Shown here: positions 7,101-7,870 of the stretch, piece after piece | Layout of the letters: each line of letters opens with the position of its first letter | Numbering within the stretch: the stretch's first letter is position 1 | Source of the DNA: Elusimicrobia bacterium RIFOXYB2_FULL_48_7 | GTDB taxonomy: Bacteria > Elusimicrobiota > Endomicrobiia > CG1-02-37-114 > XYA2-FULL-39-19 | DNA length: 7,870 nucleotides | Reading direction: 5' to 3' | Assembly: GCA_001800495.1 (NCBI GenBank) | Contig: MGVM01000045.1 | Span: 3,100 to 10,969, forward strand | Notes under the pieces: generated by a model | The model's database searches: none | What the model was told of the DNA's origin: nothing | What the model saw: the letters and a program-made list of their open reading frames with translations, nothing else | Position numbers and translations under genes: made by a program

Positions 7101-7870
7101 ATGAAAACAAATGCTTTATTTGCGGTAGCTCTACTTACCTGCAGTTTCATGTCTATCGCCAATCTATTTTCTGCTGACGAGCACGTCTGGCTTCATGTGG
7201 ACGGCAAATACATAAAAAAGTCGCCTGTATGCTCAGACCCCAATGGTATCTGGATGGGCTGCGGCGTCGCCTGCCGGAAAAATATCGGCATGACTGAAAA
7301 TTCAGCGCTTCTGCAGTCAAAAGTGGACTGGCTGGTCGCGAAATCATCGTATGTCAATTTAACAAGGATCAGCGTTAATAATATAGAAGACTTCCCAGGC
7401 GCGGAAGTTTATGTGTCAAGTTTTCTTGCTCCCCTGGTAAATATGTTAAAGGCAAAAAAGATTTATTCCATAATTGACTCGCATTATTACATGCGTGATG
7501 ACATAACCTGGTTCGGCCCGTTCTGGGATGTGGTAGCCCCTTCCACCTGGTGCGTGAGATGGATTGACGACTGGGCCTATGTAGCGAATTACTTCAAGGA
7601 CGAACCCTGGGTAGCCGGCTATGAACTTTGTAACGAGCCAATCTATAATTATCCGAGCAGTCAGCCGCAGGGAACAATCGCTAAAGCCAGGAATAATTAC
7701 AAGGAATGCATAAAAAGGATAAGACAGTCAGATACAAAACATATACTGTTTATCGGTAATGCAAGATGGAGCTCGGGTTTGAATATAAAAAACACCTGGG
7801 AAATAGGATTAGCTGCTACTGAACAATACAAGCCTGATCCCGGCTATAACCAGGTTGTTTTTACTTTTCA
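7101..7870 (+). CDS. Secreted glycoside hydrolase, clan GH-A, probably GH5 (3' end outside window)
   Basis: The frame is open from ATG 7101 to the window edge, giving 256 codons with no stop. The product starts with a signal peptide (MKTNALFAVALLTCSFM ... LFSA, probable cleavage near residue 25). The mature start LHVDGKYI ... GIWMGCGVACRKN resembles the first strand of GH5 cellulase-type barrels. Further marks are VNLTRISV with Arg89 (the conserved barrel arginine), IIDSHYY at about 124-130, the segment WIDDWAYVANYFKDEPWVAGYELCNEP, and NEP with Glu179 as the expected acid/base. The nucleophile Glu should lie beyond the edge. It likely hydrolyses a beta-linked polysaccharide such as glucan or mannan outside the cytoplasm; substrate cannot be told. 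Other GH-A families remain possible. Cys44, Cys54 and Cys58 are close together and may form disulfides. Confidence 0.85.
   Translation, partial: MKTNALFAVALLTCSFMSIANLFSADEHVWLHVDGKYIKKSPVCSDPNGIWMGCGVACRKNIGMTENSALLQSKVDWLVAKSSYVNLTRISVNNIEDFPGAEVYVSSFLAPLVNMLKAKKIYSIIDSHYYMRDDITWFGPFWDVVAPSTWCVRWIDDWAYVANYFKDEPWVAGYELCNEPIYNYPSSQPQGTIAKARNNYKECIKRIRQSDTKHILFIGNARWSSGLNIKNTWEIGLAATEQYKPDPGYNQVVFTF

Noticed and set aside
7101..7160. Lipoprotein signal (LLTC) in the fourth gene
   Set aside because: Thr before the Cys does not fit a good lipobox, the Cys lies inside the hydrophobic core, and a later signal peptidase I type site is more likely.
7153..7347. Antisense open frame over the start of the fourth gene
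   Set aside because: It overlaps the signal peptide and first barrel segment of a well-supported hydrolase gene and has no recognisable product.

Overview
The window holds four genes, all on the + strand and tightly packed (gaps of 57, 16 and 23 bases), so they could form one transcription unit. The first gene enters from the left edge and the last runs off the right edge. Base composition looks moderate, roughly half GC by eye. No RNA genes, insertion sequences or CRISPR arrays are visible, and there is no gene-free stretch longer than about 60 bases. The secreted multi-domain proteins end in a FlgD/T9SS-like tail (AYPNPYR ... YTISGRL ... GRGIYIYKI). Together with a uroporphyrinogen decarboxylase (UroD)-family gene among carbohydrate-active genes, this suggests an uncultured Gram-negative polysaccharide degrader, for example from the Elusimicrobiota/Omnitrophota/Firestonebacteria or FCB/PVC neighbourhood. 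The lineage is inferred from style only and cannot be fixed from this window.

Layout: (1) 1-2693 is the C-terminal part of a large secreted protein. It has remnants of Fn3-like modules, a putative Ig (He_PIG-like) module, four Fn3-like repeats, a purple-acid-phosphatase-like Fn3 module and the FlgD/T9SS-like tail. (2) 2751-3851 is a cytoplasmic UroD/MtaA-superfamily protein that is not HemE. (3) 3868-7077 is a secreted right-handed beta-helix protein followed by three Fn3-like repeats, the same PAP-like module and the same tail. (4) 7101-7870 is the N-terminal part of a secreted clan GH-A (probably GH5) glycoside hydrolase, open to the window end.

How they fit together: genes 1, 3 and 4 look like exported proteins that bind or cut polysaccharide. 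Genes 1 and 3 carry a collinear C-terminal cassette of about 1.57 kb, probably a spacer plus surface-sorting tail, attached to different N-terminal parts. Part of that cassette (2166-2420 and 6541-6795) is much more alike at DNA level than its surroundings, as expected after gene conversion. The UroD-family gene is the only evidently intracellular member; a methyl-transfer role linked to methylated glycans is possible but is only an inference.
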